A DNA stretch of 64,000 bases from an uncultured Muribaculaceae bacterium (GTDB lineage: Bacteria > Bacteroidota > Bacteroidia > Bacteroidales > Muribaculaceae). Below, in pieces: positions 60,943-64,000 of the stretch. The notes under the pieces are model-generated. The model was not told the DNA's origin and searched no databases. It saw only the letters and a program-made list of their open reading frames with translations. The stretch spans positions 62,001-126,000 of the forward strand of contig CAJUCW010000007.1 of the NCBI GenBank assembly GCA_910585275.1, given 5' to 3'. The translations under genes and the position numbers were made by a program. Within the stretch, counting starts at the first letter, position 1. Every line of letters begins with the position of its first letter.

Positions 60943-61635
60943 ATGATTACACGCAGGAAAGATTACAGCAAGAGTGAGCCGACCAAAGATGCCAGCAAGA
61001 TCTATATAGTCTGTGAGGGGAAAGGCTCTGAGCCTGACTATTTCGGCTTTTTTGAAGGATTGTCCTCCAATCTTGAATTGATTGTCATACCTCCTGAAGA
61101 AGGCACAGACCCCTTGAAACTGATGGAGCTTGCCGAGCGTATCTTGCTTGGCGATACAAGAAAACATACGATTGACTATCTCCAACAAGATAAAATATGG
61201 TTTGCGATAGACACTGATTCATGGGAGAAAGAGGGTAAGATAGCACCTCTCAGAAACTTCTGCAGGGCTATGAACGCGCGGATAACTGAGAAATACAGCG
61301 AGGCTAAACCGTATGAGGCATGGAATGTCGCGCAAAGTAACCCCTGCTTTGAAGTATGGCTATATTACCATCACTATGCAGACAGGCCGGATAGAGAAGA
61401 TGTTGAAAAACAACCATCTGTCAAGGCGTATGTCAATAAACAAATCGCAGGTGGATTTGATTATCAACGAGACCCGGCACGTCTCCAGGATGCAATAGAC
61501 AACTCCGAGAAAAATTATACTCAGCAAGACAACGGCAACCCCGATTGGTTCGCCACTGAACAATTCCTTTTAGGGAAAGAGATTATGGGCTTTGTAAAGA
61601 CCGAAGTCCGTAAACTCCGCAACAAGCTGGGATAA
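60943..61635 (+). CDS. RloB-like TOPRIM-type protein
   Basis: A 230-residue protein matching the RloB family. KIYIVCEGKGSEPDYFGFF holds the TOPRIM-like Glu (E25). A glycine-poor middle is followed by KIWFAIDTDSW (D90-x-D92) and the conserved SNPCFEVWLYYHHYA motif. RloB genes were first noted beside type I restriction loci, and with the ATPase partner they probably act as a nuclease-type defence pair. The gene is translationally linked to the ATPase. Activity is inferred from the motif set. Confidence 0.88.
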   Translation: MITRRKDYSKSEPTKDASKIYIVCEGKGSEPDYFGFFEGLSSNLELIVIPPEEGTDPLKLMELAERILLGDTRKHTIDYLQQDKIWFAIDTDSWEKEGKIAPLRNFCRAMNARITEKYSEAKPYEAWNVAQSNPCFEVWLYYHHYADRPDREDVEKQPSVKAYVNKQIAGGFDYQRDPARLQDAIDNSEKNYTQQDNGNPDWFATEQFLLGKEIMGFVKTEVRKLRNKLG

Positions 61636-61652
61636 GATAAATAAACAAATAT

Positions 61653-62156
61653 ATGGGATTTTTCAGATTTTTTATCATGTTGTGGGTAGCAATCGCCTTT
61701 ACAACCTGTTCTGCCAATAATAAATCGGCAAATGGCAAGCATATTATTACTGACTCGGCAGGCTTGCAAGGTGATAGTCACATCACCTCTGCTTGCAAAA
61801 TTATATTGGAGTATACACCGGCACCACAGATAGCTCGACCCTTATAATAGACAGGAACACCGATTCAAGTCTAAACTTATGGCTCCACTGCATATTTTGT
61901 CATTGGCAGCGATTTGACATATCCTGAAGTCAGGGCCATTATATCTCGACCATCTATGATTGGAACTGAAAAACAGAACCTAAAAAATACACAAATCGTT
62001 CTCCTTACCAATTCAGCCATTGACCAAAACGCTGAACTTCATACTGAATTTGATGCCTTGTATGATTATTTCAGACATCCGTACATCGAAGGAAATTATG
62101 GCTATCCAATATACTGCACAGGATGCTCCATTAAAGACAATAATTATGTGCATTAG
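61653..62156 (+). pseudogene. Frameshifted lipoprotein gene
   Basis: The first frame starts with a signal-like MGFFRFFIMLWVAIAFTTC (lipobox near Cys19) and reads to about 61800. The sense then continues in a second frame (YIGVYTGTTDSSTLIIDRNTD, about 61802-61865) and a third (YGSTAYFVIGSDLTYPEV ... CTGCSIKDNNYVH, to 62156). At least two indels therefore separate the pieces of one lipoprotein of about 165 residues. The last piece contains IVLLTNSAIDQNAELHTEF, typical of Bacteroidales TA/immunity lipoproteins. The 5' start is 17 bp after the RloB stop. Confidence 0.6.
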
Positions 62157-62265
62157 TAGCGATATGGAGGCATTAACCGAATAGGTACTTTGTCCGATTC
62201 TGCCATCTGTATCGCAATAAAAGGCGCATTTCGGCGTTTTATCTTAAACTAATAATCTCTTCATT

Positions 62266-62757
62266 ATGAATAAGTTTTTATTCTCACTGTTACTCTCGCT
62301 TATTTCATTTGGCATTGCCGGTTGCAGCGATGAGGATGATGTGGAAATCATCGACTTGAATCTTTTGGCCGGGCAATGGGAGGTTGTCTCGCAAACTCCT
62401 GAAAGAAACTGCATTTACGATATAACTGCCGCTCCTGATTTGACTGAGGGGACTTATGGTGGTCATTATGGAAAAATCACCACATATTATCTGACAGCAA
62501 ACGGCAAACCATTATTCGACAAAGAATACAACTGGAGTATCCGATATATGGAGAACAATCAACCTTTGTTGGATTTGACTTTAGTGGGTGAACTTGACAG
62601 TGAAGATCCTTGGGCCGGAAACTATTATTATAAAGTAACAAAACTCACCAGTTCAGTAATGTGGTGGCAAGCAAACACAAACGGGGATAACACTATAATA
62701 AAATTTCGGCGTAGAACTGACCTTAAAATTAATCAGGAGAACAATTCTACGATTTAA
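62266..62757 (+). CDS. Small lipocalin-like lipoprotein
   Basis: A 163-residue lipoprotein (SPII signal ending GIAGC, Cys20). The mature part begins with a short acidic stretch and LLAGQWEVVSQTPE, followed by alternating beta strands (KITTYYLTANGKPLF, YNWSIRYMENNQPLLDLTLVG, NTIIKFRRR). The opening GxW and the overall strand pattern fit small lipocalin-like proteins of Bacteroidales. Function unknown. It may be another member of the immunity-type genes in this part of the window. Confidence 0.6.
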   Translation: MNKFLFSLLLSLISFGIAGCSDEDDVEIIDLNLLAGQWEVVSQTPERNCIYDITAAPDLTEGTYGGHYGKITTYYLTANGKPLFDKEYNWSIRYMENNQPLLDLTLVGELDSEDPWAGNYYYKVTKLTSSVMWWQANTNGDNTIIKFRRRTDLKINQENNSTI

Positions 62758-62818
62758 TCAACAGTTGGCGCTACTCATCTTTGTCGCGTTTGTATTACCC
62801 GTTTATCTTGCAAGTTTT

Positions 62819-62926
62819 TTATTCGAGTGAACGAAATATTATATCACAGTACGGCACAAGCCCGTCATCACCAGCTTGCCGTCCGTTGAGTTTTGCGCCA
62901 CATTCGGGACAATATTTATACCTCAT
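62819..62926 (-). pseudogene. N-terminal fragment of a NUDIX hydrolase
   Basis: A 35-codon frame begins with YKYCPECGAKLNGRQAGDDG and VPYC, the zinc-ribbon N-terminus of NadC/NudC-type NUDIX pyrophosphatases, then loses similarity and stops after IIFRSLE. The NUDIX box is absent. It lies 3 bp after the Cys-rich gene and appears to be the leftover start of a deleted gene. Confidence 0.6.
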
Positions 62927-62929
62927 ATC

Positions 62930-63100
62930 TCAATCCCAGTCATTAAGGTTGGCTATTATGCGGTCGATGTCACTTTCATCGAAAATCTCCGGCTGTCTCT
63001 CGTAGCAATTATGGCAATGACATTCGCCCTCGCAATGGCAGTTACAGTCGGGAGTCAGTTCTTCAACCGCACTTTCGATATTTTGGTTTTCCTGTTCCAT
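62930..63100 (-). CDS. 56-residue Cys/His-rich acidic peptide
   Basis: The ATG lies 1 bp after the HU stop, so the two genes are probably co-translated. The middle has CNCHCEGECHCHNC, six cysteines and three histidines within 14 residues, flanked by acidic segments (ENQNIESAVEELTPD and FDESDIDRIIANLNDWD). Such spacing suggests metal binding. I do not recognise a family. No signal peptide is present. Confidence 0.55.
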   Translation of the reverse strand: MEQENQNIESAVEELTPDCNCHCEGECHCHNCYERQPEIFDESDIDRIIANLNDWD

Positions 63101-63101
63101 A

Positions 63102-63377
63102 TCACTGAGCCACCTCCTTTTTGAACTCGGCCGATGGTTTGAAGAACGGGATATTATGTGCCGGGATTACGATAGTGGTATTCTTTGAAATGTTGCGTGC
63201 GGTTTTTTCAGCACGTTCCTTAACTTGGAATGTGCCGAAGCCACGGAGATATACGTTCTCTCCATGTGCGAGGCTGTCTTTTACTACAACCATAAATTGC
63301 TCAACCACTGCAAGAACACTTGTCTTGTCAATACCTGTGGTCTTCGCTATCTCGTTTACAATTTCTGCCTTAGTCAT
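63102..63377 (-). CDS. HU-family DNA-binding protein
   Basis: A 91-residue histone-like protein. KAEIVNEIAKTTGIDKTSVLAVVEQF forms the helical base. VYLRGFGTFQVKERAEKTARNISKNTTIVIPAHNIPFFKPS contains the GFGTF signature and the DNA-binding arm, where Bacteroidota HUs have the PAHNIPFFKPS ending. It bends and compacts DNA. The gene faces the window's right end, with a CAAATTTA (minus-strand TAAATTTG) -7 box at 63404-63411. Confidence 0.95.
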   Translation of the reverse strand: MTKAEIVNEIAKTTGIDKTSVLAVVEQFMVVVKDSLAHGENVYLRGFGTFQVKERAEKTARNISKNTTIVIPAHNIPFFKPSAEFKKEVAQ

Positions 63378-63435
63378 TTTGCGTACTTATCTGATTTAGA
63401 CTGCAAATTTACTAAATTTTGAGGAGACTGCCTAT

Positions 63436-63462
63436 AAAAAAGCCTGTCCGAAACGAACAGGC
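63436..63462 (-). terminator. Rho-independent terminator of the TraX-like gene
   Basis: On the minus strand an 8-bp stem (63455-63462 with 63442-63449, one wobble) is followed by six T (63441-63436). It lies 68 bp after the TraX-like stop. Confidence 0.85.
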
Positions 63463-63529
63463 CGAGACAGGAATATATGTATTCACAGATGCCAAATCCT
63501 GCTACGCAATAAAAATTGAATTTAAGTTA

Positions 63530-64000
63530 TCAACTGAATAGCGATAGCAACATCAGATGTACGGGGTATATGGCATATAAGCTGTATTTGGCCGGTTTGC
63601 TTAGTATGAAGCCACGGGTACCGTCATAGAGGAAGATTATTCCGGAGGCGAGCAATGCCCCAGCTACGCCGTAGTGAGCCATCAAAGGGAACGTGAATAT
63701 AATCTGAAGAATAGCCTGCGAGGGAAAATGTGTCGATGAACGCTCCAGCCACGGACGCATAGTCTGGTGCCGGAGAATGTAGAACACCGCTATCATCAGA
63801 ACACCGCGCCAGTCATAATCCGTTCCGAGCCACCATGCCAGAACAGCGATACCTGAAACACCGATGAACGACAGCGGCCCATGTTCACACATACGGTCGA
63901 ATATGGCGAGTGCCACAACTCCGAGGGAGAGAGTGAACATGACATTATGCGTGCCGTCCGCTCCGTTGAGCAGATACCACGGCAATTCGCTGACTACACC
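63530..64000 (-). CDS. TraX-family membrane protein, partial
   Basis: The C-terminal 157 or so residues of a polytopic membrane protein; the frame is open through the window edge, so the true start lies beyond. Residues include PWYLLNGADGTHNVMFTLSLGVVALAIF, AVLAWWLGTDYDWRGVLMIAVFYILR and a C-terminal YSLYAIYPVHLMLLSLF, the pattern of TraX-like/acyltransferase-3-like proteins. TraX acetylates pilin in F-type plasmids. Chromosomal homologues in Bacteroidota have unknown substrates. About five hydrophobic helices are visible. Confidence 0.8.
   Translation of the reverse strand, partial: GVVSELPWYLLNGADGTHNVMFTLSLGVVALAIFDRMCEHGPLSFIGVSGIAVLAWWLGTDYDWRGVLMIAVFYILRHQTMRPWLERSSTHFPSQAILQIIFTFPLMAHYGVAGALLASGIIFLYDGTRGFILSKPAKYSLYAIYPVHLMLLSLFS

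Noticed and set aside
62781..63124. Plus-strand frames over the HU/NUDIX boundary
   Set aside because: The minus-strand reading gives a NUDIX zinc ribbon and a Cys-rich peptide in register with HU, which explains the region better.
1..64000. CRISPR array
   Set aside because: No regularly spaced direct repeats of 24-40 bp were seen. The 45-bp tandem in the dehydrogenase gene has no spacers and is in frame.
1..64000. tRNA or rRNA genes
   Set aside because: No cloverleaf with a GTTCGANNCC-type arm and no rRNA stretches were found in the gaps.

Overview
The window reads as chromosome of a Bacteroidota bacterium, most likely order Bacteroidales and plausibly Muribaculaceae. The evidence is tandem SusC/SusD genes, many SPII lipoproteins, C-terminal sorting-like tails of the LPAGLYIVNGKK type, TAnnTTTG promoter -7 boxes with TTG 19-20 bp upstream, and a Bacteroides-type mobile-element module (DUF3945/DUF4099, ArdC-like, toprim, histone H1-like). 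The family-level placement is an inference; no rRNA or tRNA was seen.

Layout. (1) 1-10408, plus strand: the end of a capsule or exopolysaccharide locus, with an EpsG-like polymerase, four glycosyltransferases, two hexapeptide acyltransferases, UDP-galactopyranose mutase, a TupA-like ATP-grasp protein and a nucleotide-sugar dehydrogenase carrying two odd in-frame insertions. (2) 10655-16098, A+T-richer: a conflict-gene island. Its centre is a tightly coupled three-gene operon (AAA/ABC-type ATPase, TOPRIM-like protein, DUF262 protein) that looks like a defence system I cannot match to a named type. It is followed by an orphan MNT nucleotidyltransferase, repeat-rich non-coding DNA and a MntA/HepT toxin-antitoxin pair. 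(3) 16315-17562: a tyrosine recombinase homologue that has lost its active site.

(4) 17684-42924: a G+C-rich polysaccharide utilization locus. A PL11 rhamnogalacturonan lyase lies on the minus strand, diverging from SusC-SusD-SusC-SusD, a DUF1735 lipoprotein, a GH10-like protein lacking its nucleophile, a GH98 enzyme, a duplicated CBM-like protein, a CE1-type esterase and a GH115 alpha-glucuronidase. GH98 with GH115, CE1 and a GH10 fold points to decorated glucuronoarabinoxylan. In the expected flow, surface lipoproteins bind the xylan, GH98 cuts it, the SusCD pairs import the oligosaccharides, and esterase and GH115 strip the side groups. No regulator of the locus lies in the window.

(5) 43174-51924: a YhcG-type PD-(D/E)XK protein containing two 32-bp palindromes, an excisionase-like HTH protein, an A+T-rich operon (Xre regulator, zinc-ribbon peptide, large TPR-STAND-like NTPase) that is a second candidate defence system, and a cluster of small lipoproteins and membrane proteins resembling an immunity-gene array. 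(6) 51999-58811, minus strand: a mobile-element module. (7) 58889-63100: a secreted glucosaminidase, a RloA/RloB-like ATPase-TOPRIM pair, a frameshifted lipoprotein gene, a lipoprotein, a NUDIX fragment and a Cys-rich peptide. (8) 63102-64000, minus strand: HU and a TraX-like membrane protein that runs off the window.
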